Source: Mycobacterium aquaticum | Lineage (GTDB): Bacteria; Actinomycetota; Actinomycetes; Mycobacteriales; Mycobacteriaceae | Direction: 5' to 3' | Assembly: GCF_002086485.1 (NCBI RefSeq) | Contig: NZ_MVHF01000032.1 | Span: forward strand, 25,524-89,523 | Length of the DNA: 64,000 nt | Shown: positions 35,812 to 44,121 of the stretch, in pieces | How positions within the stretch are numbered: the first letter of the stretch is position 1 | Layout of the letters: the number at the start of each line of letters is the position of its first letter | The notes under the pieces: generated by a model | The model's database searches: none | Told to the model about the DNA's origin: nothing | The model's input: only the letters and a program-made list of their open reading frames with translations | Translations under genes and position numbers: made by a program

Positions 35812-36486
35812 GTGCGTGTAGTCGTCATGGGATGCGGCCGAGTGGGCGCATCGCTCGCGGACAGCCTGGCCCGCATCGGGCATGAAGTCGCCGTCATCGA
35901 CCGCGACAGCACCGCATTTCACCGGTTGTCCCCCGAGTTCCCCGGTGAACGGGTGCTCGGCATGGGGTTCGACCGCGATGTGTTGTTGCGCGCCGGTATC
36001 GAGGAGGCCGGCGCGTTCGCGGCGGTGTCGTCGGGCGACAACTCCAACATCATCTCGGCGCGGTTGGCCCGCGAGACCTTCGGCGTCGAGCGCGTCGTCT
36101 CCCGTATCTACGACGCCAAGCGCGCGGCGGTCTACGAGCGGCTGGGGATTCCCACCGTGGCGACCGTGCCGTGGACCACCGACCGTCTGCTCAACGTGCT
36201 CACGCGCGAGACCGAGACCACCAAGTGGCGCGATCCGTCCGGCAGCGTGGGGGTCGCCGAACTGGCCCTGCACGAGGGCTGGGCGGGCCGCAGGGTCACG
36301 TCGCTGGAGGCCGCGACCGGCGGCCGCGTGGCCTTCATATTGCGGTTCGGCAGCGGGTATCTGCCCGACGCGAAAACCGTCATCCAGGCCGGCGACGAGG
36401 TGTATCTCGCGGCGGTGTCCGGCCACATCGCCGAGGCCCTGGCCATCGCGGCGCTGCCGCCCAGTGAAGCTGCGGAGTCGGAATGA
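35812..36486 (+). CDS. ceoB: TrkA-type RCK subunit CeoB
   Basis: 224 residues, GTG start. The Rossmann NAD site VVVMGCGRVGASLADSLARI is at the N-terminus with the acidic end AVIDRDSTAF. The RCK-C part (about 140-224) ends with GDEVYLAAVSGHIAEAL. It is a cytoplasmic gating subunit for a Trk/Ktr potassium channel. The paired paralogue ceoC follows after 34 bp. No membrane TrkH subunit is in the window; the divergent KimA-like gene is the nearby transporter. Confidence 0.93.
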   Translation: MRVVVMGCGRVGASLADSLARIGHEVAVIDRDSTAFHRLSPEFPGERVLGMGFDRDVLLRAGIEEAGAFAAVSSGDNSNIISARLARETFGVERVVSRIYDAKRAAVYERLGIPTVATVPWTTDRLLNVLTRETETTKWRDPSGSVGVAELALHEGWAGRRVTSLEAATGGRVAFILRFGSGYLPDAKTVIQAGDEVYLAAVSGHIAEALAIAALPPSEAAESE

Positions 36487-36520
36487 AAAGCGCCTACGAC
36501 GATCATGAGGAGGGGCACCG

Positions 36521-37189
36521 ATGAAGGTCGCCATCGCCGGTGCCGGTGCCGTCGGCCGCTCCATCGCCCGCGAACTGTTGGAGAACAATCACGACGTGAC
36601 GCTGCTCGAGCGCAACCTCGAGCACATCGACGTCGACGCCATCCCGGCGGCGCACTGGCGTCTGGGTGATGCCTGTGAGATCACGGTGCTGGAGTCGCTG
36701 CAGCTCGAACAGTTCGACGTCGTGATCGCGGCCACCGGTGACGACAAGGTCAATGTGGTCCTCAGCCTGCTGGCCAAGACGGAGTTCGCGGTACCGCGCG
36801 TGGTGGCCCGCGTCAACGACCCCCGCAACGAATGGCTGTTCGACGAGAACTGGGGCGTCGACGTGGCGGTGTCGACGCCGCGGATGCTGGCCTCGCTGGT
36901 CGAAGAGGCGGTCGCCGTGGGCGATCTGGTGCGGCTGATGGAATTCCGTAAGGGCCAGGCCAACCTGGTGGAGATCACGCTGCCCGCCGACACGCCGTGG
37001 GGCGGCAAGCCGGTGAAACGGCTGAACCTCCCGCGCGACGCCTCGTTGGTCACCATCCTGCGTGGTCCACGGGTGATCGTGCCGCAATCCGACGAACCGT
37101 TGGAGGGCGGCGACGAGCTGCTGTTCGTGACCGTCAGCGAGGTCGAGGATGAGCTGAGGGCACTGCTGTTGGATCCGTCGGCGCGCTGA
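36521..37189 (+). CDS. ceoC: TrkA-type RCK subunit CeoC
   Basis: 222 residues, ATG after AGGAGG-like GAGGAGGGGCACCG. The NAD-binding site is KVAIAGAGAVGRSIARELLE, with TLLERNLEHID; the RCK-C domain ends GGDELLFVTVSEVEDELRAL. It pairs with CeoB to control potassium uptake. Matches Rv2692. The two RCK proteins differ in sequence, suggesting a hetero-oligomeric ring. Confidence 0.93.
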   Translation: MKVAIAGAGAVGRSIARELLENNHDVTLLERNLEHIDVDAIPAAHWRLGDACEITVLESLQLEQFDVVIAATGDDKVNVVLSLLAKTEFAVPRVVARVNDPRNEWLFDENWGVDVAVSTPRMLASLVEEAVAVGDLVRLMEFRKGQANLVEITLPADTPWGGKPVKRLNLPRDASLVTILRGPRVIVPQSDEPLEGGDELLFVTVSEVEDELRALLLDPSAR

Positions 37190-37201
37190 GCGGGAAACCG
37201 C

Positions 37202-37888
37202 TCAGTCGGCGCTTTCGGCGCCGTGGTGGGCGTGCAGGGCGTTGCGCGCGACGCGGATGGCCAGATAGGTCACGAGCGCAGCGGCGGCCGTCAGCGGCCA
37301 ACCCATGGCGATTCGGGCGACGCCCAGCCAGCCGGTCTGGTCGGCTTGATACAGGTGCTGCTGCACCAGGAAACGTGATGCGAACACCAGCACCCAGATG
37401 ACCGTGGCGATGTCGAAGGCCAGGACGGCCTTACGGACATCACGCCAGGCGCGGTCGTGGGAGTTGACCCAGCCCCAGATGTAACCGACCATCGGCCGCC
37501 GGATGAGCACCGAGACACCGAACACCACGGCCCACAACAATGATGTCCAAATGCCAAGCAGGAAAAAGCCTTTCGACTCCCCCACCACATAGGCGATGAG
37601 CGCGCTGATGCCGACGCCGAAGAAACCGGAGACTGCGGGCTGAACCGAGTCATGTCGGATCAGTCGCCAGATGAGAATGAGAGTGGCCACGCCGAGCGCC
37701 GCGCCGATGGCCGGCATCAGGCCCCACAACGTCGAAACCGGGACGAACACCACCACCGGCAGCGACGAGTAGATCAGGCCGCTGATTCCGCCCATCTGAT
37801 CCAGGATGGCGCGGCCCCGGGCAGCGGTGAGCTCAGGCTCGGGCTCACTCGTGGATGGTGCGGGAGCGCTGTCGTCGCTCAAGCTCAC
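37202..37888 (-). CDS. DUF3159 membrane protein, Rv2693c-like
   Basis: 228 residues from a GTG that overlaps the stop of the OB-fold gene (GTGA). A 45-residue polar N-terminus is followed by about five membrane helices (LPVVVFVPVSTLWGLMPAIG, ILIWRLIRHDSVQPAVSGFF, LLGIWTSLLWAVVFGVSVLI). This is the actinobacterial DUF3159 family. Function unknown. Convergent with ceoC, 12 bp apart. Confidence 0.85.
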   Translation of the reverse strand: MSLSDDSAPAPSTSEPEPELTAARGRAILDQMGGISGLIYSSLPVVVFVPVSTLWGLMPAIGAALGVATLILIWRLIRHDSVQPAVSGFFGVGISALIAYVVGESKGFFLLGIWTSLLWAVVFGVSVLIRRPMVGYIWGWVNSHDRAWRDVRKAVLAFDIATVIWVLVFASRFLVQQHLYQADQTGWLGVARIAMGWPLTAAAALVTYLAIRVARNALHAHHGAESAD

Positions 37889-38256
37889 TTCTGAATTTCG
37901 TAACGCGGGTTGTAGATCGCCTTGGTGCCGTTCTCCAGTTGACCGACGCGGCCCTGCACCCGCAGGGTGCGACCCGATTCGATACCGGGGATGCGGCGCT
38001 GGCCCAGCCAGACCAGCATCACGGTGGCGGTGCCGTCGAACAGTTCGGCCTTCACGCCGCCGGAACAACCTTTGCCATTACATTCGACGCTGCGCAGGGT
38101 GCCGACCATGGTGACCTCCTGGCCGCGCTGGCAGTTGATCGCCTTCATCGCGCCGGTGTTGGCCGCCTCGTCACTGAGCTCTTCGACGTCGAGTTGCTCT
38201 GGGTCTTCTGTCAGGCGTCGAGTTAGCCGGCGCAGATACCCTTCGGCCGTAGACAT
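37885..38256 (-). CDS. OB-fold nucleic-acid-binding protein, Rv2694c-like
   Basis: 123 residues from ATG 38254-38256 after AGGAGAGGCC. The OB-fold strands are visible from residue 45: QEVTMVGTLRSVECNGKGCS, VKAELFDGTATVMLVWLGQR, RTLRVQGRVGQLENGTKAIY. It resembles the DNA-binding domain of RecG or replication proteins. It is translationally coupled to the DUF3159 gene. Cellular role unknown. Confidence 0.85.
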   Translation of the reverse strand: MSTAEGYLRRLTRRLTEDPEQLDVEELSDEAANTGAMKAINCQRGQEVTMVGTLRSVECNGKGCSGGVKAELFDGTATVMLVWLGQRRIPGIESGRTLRVQGRVGQLENGTKAIYNPRYEIQK

Positions 38257-38389
38257 GGCCTCTCCTGACCTTTCGCGGATTCTTTGTGAATCCACCCAAC
38301 CAACGCCACGGTAGACCTCTTATTGCCCGAATGCCACGCGGGCGCGGGTCGGCGCGCCGATTCTCCCAAGTACCAGGCAGGATCGTGTG

Positions 38390-39088
38390 ATGAACGTCAT
38401 TCTCGAAGGTGTCACCACGGTGCTCTTACCCGGTACCGGGTCCGATGACGACTACGTTTACCGGGCGTTTTCCGACGCTTTACATGAGGTCGGGGCGCTG
38501 CTGGTGACTCCGTCGCCTCAGCCGCACCGGCTCGTCGACGGCTATCGCGAAGCGCTCGACGACGCCGCCCGCTCGGGTCCGATCGCCGTCGGCGGGGTGT
38601 CGATCGGAGCCGTCGTGGCGACCGCCTGGGCGCTGGCCCACCCCGGCCGGGCAGTGGCCGTGCTCGCCGCATTGCCGCCGTGGACAGGCTCTCCGGAGAA
38701 CGCACCGGCCGCATTGCTGGCACGGCAGTCCGCACAACTGCTACGCCGGGAGGGGTTGGCCGCCACGGTGGCGCAGATGCGGGCGTCCAGCCCGCCATGG
38801 CTGGCCGACGAGTTGACCCGGTCCTGGGTCGGGCAGTGGCCGACGCTGCCCGACGCGATGGAGGAGGCCGCGGGCCACACCGCGCCCGATTGCGCCGACC
38901 TGGAGCGACTGACGGTACCGCTGGGGGTTGTGGTGGCCACCGACGATCCCGTACACCCGGCCGAGGTCGGCTTCGAATGGGTCTCCGCGGCGCCACGGGC
39001 TGCGCTGCGCACGGTCACGCTGGAAGAGATGGGCGCGAAGACGGGTGTCGTGGGTGCGGCGTGTGTGGCCGCGCTGCAGGAGGCGTGA
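38390..39088 (+). CDS. Alpha/beta hydrolase, Rv2695-like
   Basis: 232 residues from ATG 38390; GTGs at 38385 and 38387 also precede it. The oxyanion turn is LLPGTGSDDDYVYRAF, the nucleophile elbow AVGGVSIGAVVATAWALAHP (Ser in GVSIG), and an acid is likely in GVVVATDDPVHPAEVGF. No conserved catalytic His is obvious near the end. Substrate unknown. Convergent with the DUF3710 gene. Confidence 0.82.
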   Translation: MNVILEGVTTVLLPGTGSDDDYVYRAFSDALHEVGALLVTPSPQPHRLVDGYREALDDAARSGPIAVGGVSIGAVVATAWALAHPGRAVAVLAALPPWTGSPENAPAALLARQSAQLLRREGLAATVAQMRASSPPWLADELTRSWVGQWPTLPDAMEEAAGHTAPDCADLERLTVPLGVVVATDDPVHPAEVGFEWVSAAPRAALRTVTLEEMGAKTGVVGAACVAALQEA

Positions 39089-39110
39089 GGGTTCGGCCAA
39101 CAGTGCCGTC

Positions 39111-39171
39111 CGCGAATTCGACGAAAATGTCGAAAATCCGCGCCTTCGACGACAGTTACGTCGAATTCGCG
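39111..39171. repeat. Nested inverted repeats between convergent genes
   Basis: Outer arms CGCGAATTCGACG (39111-39123) and CGTCGAATTCGCG (39159-39171) are perfect 13-bp inverted repeats. Inside, TTCGAC/GTCGAA pairs recur (39117 with 39129; 39145 with 39160), giving four half-sites. It lies between two convergent genes and could form a bidirectional terminator hairpin, or be a small dispersed repeat. Confidence 0.7.
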
Positions 39172-39226
39172 TGGGATCGCCTGCGCGACCCTAGATCGAC
39201 CCGGCGCTGCCCGTTCCCATCCTGAT

Positions 39227-39982
39227 CTACCCGCCCGTGATGGTGCGGAGCTGCTGCATGGCCGAACCCTGGGCACTGCGACGGGCCACCGGCTCGGGCT
39301 CCTGCTGCTGCAAAGGCGGCTCCTGCTGACCGGCCGCGGTCTGGGCGGCGGCGGCCTGCGCCGCGGCTGCCCGCAGTTGGGCTGCCATCGGCTCCGGCAA
39401 TTCCACGGTGAGCGGGGTGCGCACCGGAAGCGGTGTCTCACCGCGCCGAATCACCGTGTCGGCCAACGCAGTACGGGCTTCGTCCGCCAGCGCGTCGATG
39501 GTGTCCGGAGCGCCGTTGACCACGCACCGCACCATCCAGCGGTACCCGTCGACCCCGATGAACCGCACGACGCCGCCGTTGCCGGCGCCGACCACCTCGC
39601 GGCCCCACCGCCCGTCCTCGATCACGACCGACGCGGCGTCCTTGCGCAGCGAGTCAGCCAGCTCGGTGGCCACTTCGCGCCACAGCCCGGGACTCTTGGG
39701 CGCCGCGTATGCCGCGATGGTGAACCGTCCGTTGGGTGTCACCACCCACACCGCGCTCGGCGCTCCGGCCTCGTTGAGTTCGACCTGTACCTGCCCACCG
39801 TCGGGCATCGGGATGAGCACCGAACCCAGGTCGAGTCGGCCCTGGGCAGCCACCGAGGGGTCATCGAAGTCCTCGACGTCGAAGGGGCCCTCGAAGTCGT
39901 CGTCATCGGTCACCGCGTCGGCGCCCGCACCCAGCTCCGCGTCGTCGGTCGCCGGGTCTTTTTCATGTTTTCCGAATGCCAT
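39227..39982 (-). CDS. DUF3710 protein, Rv2696c-like
   Basis: 251 residues. The ATG overlaps the dut stop. An acidic N-terminus (DAELGAGADAVTDDDDFEGP) precedes the DUF3710 core (RLDLGSVLIPMPDGGQVQVE, RFIGVDGYRWMVRCVVNGAP). The C-terminus is an Ala/Gln-rich tail. No known activity. It is always downstream of dut in this conserved order. Confidence 0.86.
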   Translation of the reverse strand: MAFGKHEKDPATDDAELGAGADAVTDDDDFEGPFDVEDFDDPSVAAQGRLDLGSVLIPMPDGGQVQVELNEAGAPSAVWVVTPNGRFTIAAYAAPKSPGLWREVATELADSLRKDAASVVIEDGRWGREVVGAGNGGVVRFIGVDGYRWMVRCVVNGAPDTIDALADEARTALADTVIRRGETPLPVRTPLTVELPEPMAAQLRAAAAQAAAAQTAAGQQEPPLQQQEPEPVARRSAQGSAMQQLRTITGG

Positions 39983-40446
39983 CACAAACTCGCATGTCCG
40001 CCGGAGGAACCGTGGCCACCTGCACCACGGGAAGTATCGGCCAGGCCTGCCTCGTCGAACGAGGTCACCTCGACCAGTTCGGGAAGTTCTACCCGCTGCA
40101 CCAGCAACTGGGCAATCCGGTCGCCGCGATTGATCGCGATGGGTGTCTCGGGGTCGAGGTTTATCAGCGAGACCTTGATCTCACCGCGGTAACCGGCGTC
40201 GATGGTGCCAGGGCTGTTGACGATCGAAAGTCCCACGCGCGCAGCCAAACCCGAACGCGGATGGACCAACCCCACCATCCCGTGCGGGATGGCCACGGCC
40301 ACGCCGGTCGGAACCAGCGCGCGCTGCCCGGGTGCCAGTTGGACGTCCTGCGCGCTGTACAGGTCGACGCCCGCGTCGCCGTCGTGCGCCCGGGCGGGCA
40401 TCGGGAGATCGCGGTCCAATCGGACCACCGCCAGAGAGTTGGACAC
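39982..40446 (-). CDS. dut: Deoxyuridine triphosphatase
   Basis: 154 residues, GTG start. All five trimeric dUTPase motifs are present: AHDGDAGVDLYSA (1), HPRSGLAARVGL (2), GTIDAGYRGEIKV (3), NRGDRIAQLLVQ (4) and SRGAGGHGSSGGH (5). It hydrolyses dUTP to dUMP, which supplies thymidylate synthesis and keeps uracil out of DNA. It is coupled to the DUF3710 gene and divergent from the DUF3093 gene, 25 bp apart. Confidence 0.97.
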   Translation of the reverse strand: MSNSLAVVRLDRDLPMPARAHDGDAGVDLYSAQDVQLAPGQRALVPTGVAVAIPHGMVGLVHPRSGLAARVGLSIVNSPGTIDAGYRGEIKVSLINLDPETPIAINRGDRIAQLLVQRVELPELVEVTSFDEAGLADTSRGAGGHGSSGGHASL

Positions 40447-40471
40447 GACGTCACAGATTACTCTGAGCCAC

Positions 40472-40951
40472 GTGTCAGACACGCGCGCAACCACCCAAAC
40501 CGTGCGCTACCGCGAGCGGTTGTGGGTGCCGTGGTGGTGGACTCTGCCTGCAGCGGTGCTGGCAGTGCTCATCGCCCTCGAGGTCAACCAGGCTGTTTCC
40601 GCACTGCCCAATTGGGTGTCGTTCGCGGTGCTGTTCGGCGTGGCGGGCGCGGTGTTGAGCTGGTTCAGCAAGGTCGAACTGCGCGTCGTGGCCCGGCCAG
40701 GCTCCGGCACAGAACTGTGGATCGGCGGCGCGCACCTGCCGACCAGTGCCATCGCCCGGACGGCGGAAGTGCCCCGCTCGGCCAAAACGGCCGCCCTGGG
40801 TCGTCAGCTCGACCCGGCGGCCTACGTGGTGCATCGGGCCTGGGTCGGCCCGATGGTGCTGGTGGTACTCGACGATCCGGATGACCCCACCCCGTACTGG
40901 CTGATCAGTACGCGTCATCCAGACCGCGTGCTCGCCGCGCTGCAGGACTGA
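40472..40951 (+). CDS. DUF3093 membrane protein, Rv2698-like
   Basis: 159 residues from a GTG. Two membrane helices (about 21-42 and 50-65: LWVPWWWTLPAAVLAVLIAL, VSFAVLFGVAGAVLSWF) precede a soluble tail with ELRVVARPGSGTELWIGGA and PYWLISTRHPDRVLAAL. The DUF3093 family is actinobacterial and uncharacterised. Divergent from dut. Confidence 0.85.
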   Translation: MSDTRATTQTVRYRERLWVPWWWTLPAAVLAVLIALEVNQAVSALPNWVSFAVLFGVAGAVLSWFSKVELRVVARPGSGTELWIGGAHLPTSAIARTAEVPRSAKTAALGRQLDPAAYVVHRAWVGPMVLVVLDDPDDPTPYWLISTRHPDRVLAALQD

Positions 40952-40960
40952 GCGCGCCGC

Positions 40961-41263
40961 TCAGGCGGCGCAGTCCGTGCAGATCATCACGCCGTCCTTC
41001 TCACTGGCGAGGCGGCTGCGGTGGTGCACCAGGAAGCAGCTGGAGCAGGTGAACTCGTCTGCCTGCTTCGGAACCACCCGCACCGAAAGCTCTTCGCCGG
41101 AGAGATCCGCTCCCGGCAGCTCGAACGATTCGGCGGATTCGGATTCGTCGACATCGACGACAGCCGACTGTGCCTCGTTACGTCGGGCCTTCAGCTCCTC
41201 AAGTGAGTCCTCGGAGACCTCGTCGGTCTCTGTTCGCCGCGGCGCGTCGTAATCGGTAGCCAT
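40961..41263 (-). CDS. DUF4193 zinc-ribbon protein, Rv2699c-like
   Basis: 100 residues from ATG 41261-41263. An acidic N-terminal half precedes a C-terminal zinc ribbon, FTCSSCFLVHHRSRLASEKD then MICTDCAA (two CxxC pairs). The DUF4193 family is near-universal in mycobacteria and coryneforms. No assigned function. Divergent from cei by 166 bp. Confidence 0.9.
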   Translation of the reverse strand: MATDYDAPRRTETDEVSEDSLEELKARRNEAQSAVVDVDESESAESFELPGADLSGEELSVRVVPKQADEFTCSSCFLVHHRSRLASEKDGVMICTDCAA

Positions 41264-41429
41264 ATGCGCTTTCCCCTCCCTAAACCTTGCAGCAGAGGTT
41301 TGTACCAGCGTCGAACGCATTACCCAAACGATTCGTGCCCTTATTGCCACATGTTGCAGTGTGATTTACATCACACCATTGTGCCGAGTCTGCCGCTGTG
41401 CAGGGCAACCGTGCCTTTAGAGTGCAGGG

Positions 41430-42080
41430 GTGGTCGCACAAATCACCGACGGCACCGCGTTCGACCGACACGGTCGACCGTTCCGTCGGCGTAACAACGT
41501 CCCCGCCATCGTGCTGTTCGCCATCTTGGCGGTGGTCTCGCTCGTGGTGTGGATCATCGCGCTCAATCGGCCCGCCGACGTCCGCGAGGCCACGGTGTGC
41601 AACCCACCGCCACCTGCCACCGATCCCGCGACTCCCAAGCTGGGTGAACAGGTGGCGAGGTCGGCGATGACCGATACCACCCCCGCGGCGCTCAGCGACA
41701 CCAAGATCCGGGTGCTCAACGCCAGCGGACAGGGCGGTCAAGCCGGTGAGATCGCCGGCGAGTTGCGGGACCTGGGTTTCGCCCAGCCCGAAGCAGCCAA
41801 CGATCCGATCTACACCCACACCCGACTGGAATGCCAGGGCCAGATCCGGTTCGGCCCGACGGGTCGAGCCGCCGCGGCGGCGGTCTGGCTGGTGGCGCCG
41901 TGCACCGAGTTGTTCCAGGACGAAAGACCGGACGCGACAGTCGATCTGGCGTTGGGAACGGAGTTTACCGAGCTGGCCAGCAGCGACGACATCAACGCCG
42001 TACTGGCCAGCCTGCGCCCGGACGCCACCGGGCCCGCCGATTCGGCGCTGCTGTCAAAGATCCATACCGGCGCCTGCTAG
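41430..42080 (+). CDS. cei: Envelope integrity protein Cei
   Basis: 216 residues. A membrane anchor at about 25-45 (AIVLFAILAVVSLVVWIIAL) follows a basic N-terminus. The outside part has a LytR_C domain: IRVLNASGQGGQAGEIAGEL, then FAQPEAANDPIYTHTRLECQ and VWLVAPCTELF (cysteines likely disulphide bonded). The M. tuberculosis homologue Rv2700 is needed for envelope integrity and virulence. Its last 27 bp overlap the convergent suhB. Confidence 0.9.
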   Translation: MVAQITDGTAFDRHGRPFRRRNNVPAIVLFAILAVVSLVVWIIALNRPADVREATVCNPPPPATDPATPKLGEQVARSAMTDTTPAALSDTKIRVLNASGQGGQAGEIAGELRDLGFAQPEAANDPIYTHTRLECQGQIRFGPTGRAAAAAVWLVAPCTELFQDERPDATVDLALGTEFTELASSDDINAVLASLRPDATGPADSALLSKIHTGAC

Positions 42081-42908
42081 CGCGTCACGCAGTGCGGTGG
42101 CGACGCCGGGAGCCGCTGCCCCCACGCGTCCCGCGCCCGTGATGGGCGGCAACCACACCGTGGCCCCGGCCTCGGCGGCGATCAACGCCCCTGCCGCCCA
42201 GTCCCACACGTGCACGCCCTCTTCGTAGTACGCGTCGAGTTGGCCGGCGGCGACCATGCACAGATCCAGCGCGCACGAGCCGAGCCGTCGCATGTCCCTC
42301 ACCGCGGGCAGGAGCTGTGCGAGCACCTCCGCCTGTCGACGCCGCTGTTCGGGGACGTAGGCGAACCCCGTGCCCACCAGGGCCATGCCCAGATCGTCGA
42401 CAGCAGTGCACCGCAGCGGCGTGCTGACCCCGTCATGTAGCACGGCGGCCCCCTGGCCGAGTGCCGCCGAATACACCGATCCGGCGGCGACATTGGCGAC
42501 GGCGCCCGCCACCGATCGGCCGTCGAGCTGGACAGCCACCGAAACGGCGTATGCCGGAATGCCGTAGACGAAGTTCACCGTGCCGTCGATGGGGTCGATC
42601 ACCCAGCGCAGCCCGTCACTGCCGCTGCGGCCGCCCTCTTCCTCGCCGAGGATCTCGTCGTCGGGCCGCAGCACGGCAAGCCGCTCGCGCAACCATCGCT
42701 CGGTCTCGGTGTCGACGATCGTCACCGGGTCGGTCGGCGTGCTCTTAGAACGGACAGTGCGCACGTCGTCATGTGCTTGGCCCGCGTCGTCCGACTCCCC
42801 CTCTCCGAAGACCTCGATACGACGGCGTCGGACGAGTGCGGCGGCCTCGGTCGCCAACTGTTCGGCTACTCCGCGCAGGACGGCCGGGTCGGTGCTGTTG
42901 TCTGTCAC
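42054..42908 (-). CDS. suhB: Inositol-1-monophosphatase SuhB
   Basis: 284 residues from a GTG at 42906-42908 (VTDNSTDP). Metal sites are complete: DEILGEEEGG (Glu), WVIDPIDGTVNFVYGIP (Asp, Asp) and VWDWAAGALIAAEAGATVWL (Asp). It releases inositol from inositol phosphate for phosphatidylinositol, mycothiol and mannosides. Matches Rv2701c. Confidence 0.94.
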   Translation of the reverse strand: MTDNSTDPAVLRGVAEQLATEAAALVRRRRIEVFGEGESDDAGQAHDDVRTVRSKSTPTDPVTIVDTETERWLRERLAVLRPDDEILGEEEGGRSGSDGLRWVIDPIDGTVNFVYGIPAYAVSVAVQLDGRSVAGAVANVAAGSVYSAALGQGAAVLHDGVSTPLRCTAVDDLGMALVGTGFAYVPEQRRRQAEVLAQLLPAVRDMRRLGSCALDLCMVAAGQLDAYYEEGVHVWDWAAGALIAAEAGATVWLPPITGAGRVGAAAPGVATALRDALAGAGMDL

Positions 42909-43067
42909 CCCTCTATCGCAACACATCTTTCCGCCGAAAAGTCGCTCGCGGGATGGCGGACCGCCCGCGTGAGCGTTGGCGAGCTACTAGGGTGAGGCGC
43001 AGCGCCATTAGCCGGCCCGCCCTCCTGCCAATCGGCCCGCAACCGTCTGTCCCGCAGAGGAGCTCCC

Positions 43068-43874
43068 ATGACCGCACCCGATATCCCCGCAGCCGAATCT
43101 GCCGTCGGCGGCTCAGCGCGCCGCGGTTTCGGCGTCGACGTGGGTGGCAGCGGCGTCAAGGGTGGCATCGTCGATCTCGACACCGGCCAGTTGATCGGCG
43201 AGCGGTTCAAGCTCGACACCCCGCAACCGTCGACGCCGGAAGCGGTCGCCAAGACCGTCGCCGCGGTGGTGCGGGAGTTCGGCTGGACCGGCAGTCTCGG
43301 GGTCACCTACCCGGGCGTGGTGACGAGCGGCGTCGTTCGCACCGCGGCCAATGTCGACAAGGGGTGGATCGGGGTCAACGCCGCAGAGGTCATCAGCGCC
43401 GAGCTGGGCGGCCAGCACGTCACTGTGCTCAACGACGCCGACGCCGCCGGCCTGGCCGAGGAACAGTTCGGTGCCGGCAAGGACAACTCCGGCGTGATCG
43501 TGCTGCTGACCTTCGGCACCGGTATCGGCTCTGCGGTGATCCACAACGGTGTGCTGTTGCCCAACACCGAGTTTGGCCACCTTGAGGTCGGCGGCAAGGA
43601 AGCCGAGCACCGGGCCGCCTCGTCGGTCAAGGAGCGCAAGGACTGGAGCTACGAACGCTGGACCGAAGAGGTCACCAAGGTGCTGACCGTCATCGAGAAC
43701 GCGATCTGGCCGGATCTGTTCATCGCAGGCGGCGGTATCAGCCGCAAGGCCGACAAGTGGATTCCGCTGCTGAAGAATCGCACGCCGGTGGTTGCTGCGA
43801 CGCTGCAGAACAGCGCGGGCATCGTCGGCGCCGCGATGGCCGCCGTCGCGGATGTCACAGCTACCGGTCGGTAG
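43068..43874 (+). CDS. ppgK: Polyphosphate glucokinase
   Basis: 268 residues, ATG after GAGGAGCTCCC. ROK-type ATPase motifs: FGVDVGGSGVKGGIVDL (phosphate 1), VTYPGVVTSG, LNDADAAGLAEEQFGAG (catalytic Asp region), LLTFGTGIGSAVIHNG (phosphate 2). It phosphorylates glucose with polyphosphate or ATP. Matches Rv2702 before sigA. Confidence 0.95.
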   Translation: MTAPDIPAAESAVGGSARRGFGVDVGGSGVKGGIVDLDTGQLIGERFKLDTPQPSTPEAVAKTVAAVVREFGWTGSLGVTYPGVVTSGVVRTAANVDKGWIGVNAAEVISAELGGQHVTVLNDADAAGLAEEQFGAGKDNSGVIVLLTFGTGIGSAVIHNGVLLPNTEFGHLEVGGKEAEHRAASSVKERKDWSYERWTEEVTKVLTVIENAIWPDLFIAGGGISRKADKWIPLLKNRTPVVAATLQNSAGIVGAAMAAVADVTATGR

Positions 43875-43986
43875 CTTCGCGTTTCACAGCCGGATACCGC
43901 AGGTTCACCACCGTGACGCGCGATCCGCTCCGCTGCCCGCCGGCTCAAAATTTGCCGCTCGGCACGGCGCACGCACACACTGTCGT

Positions 43987-43992
43987 TACAAT
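43987..43992 (+). promoter_or_regulatory. Likely -10 element of a sigA promoter
   Basis: TACAAT fits the SigA -10 (TANNNT) and lies in the 247-bp gap between ppgK and sigA, 129 bp before the sigA start. I see no good -35 at normal spacing; mycobacterial SigA promoters often lack one. Confidence 0.4.
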
Positions 43993-44121
43993 GGTCTTCG
44001 GCGGCCGCCTACCGAATAGCGGCGAATATCCCAGCCGATACCAACGCCAACATTCGACAGCCGACGCTTTCGGTGGTGTATGCCCATGCCCACCGGATTA
44101 CGAAAGACCGAAAGGGTGTAC

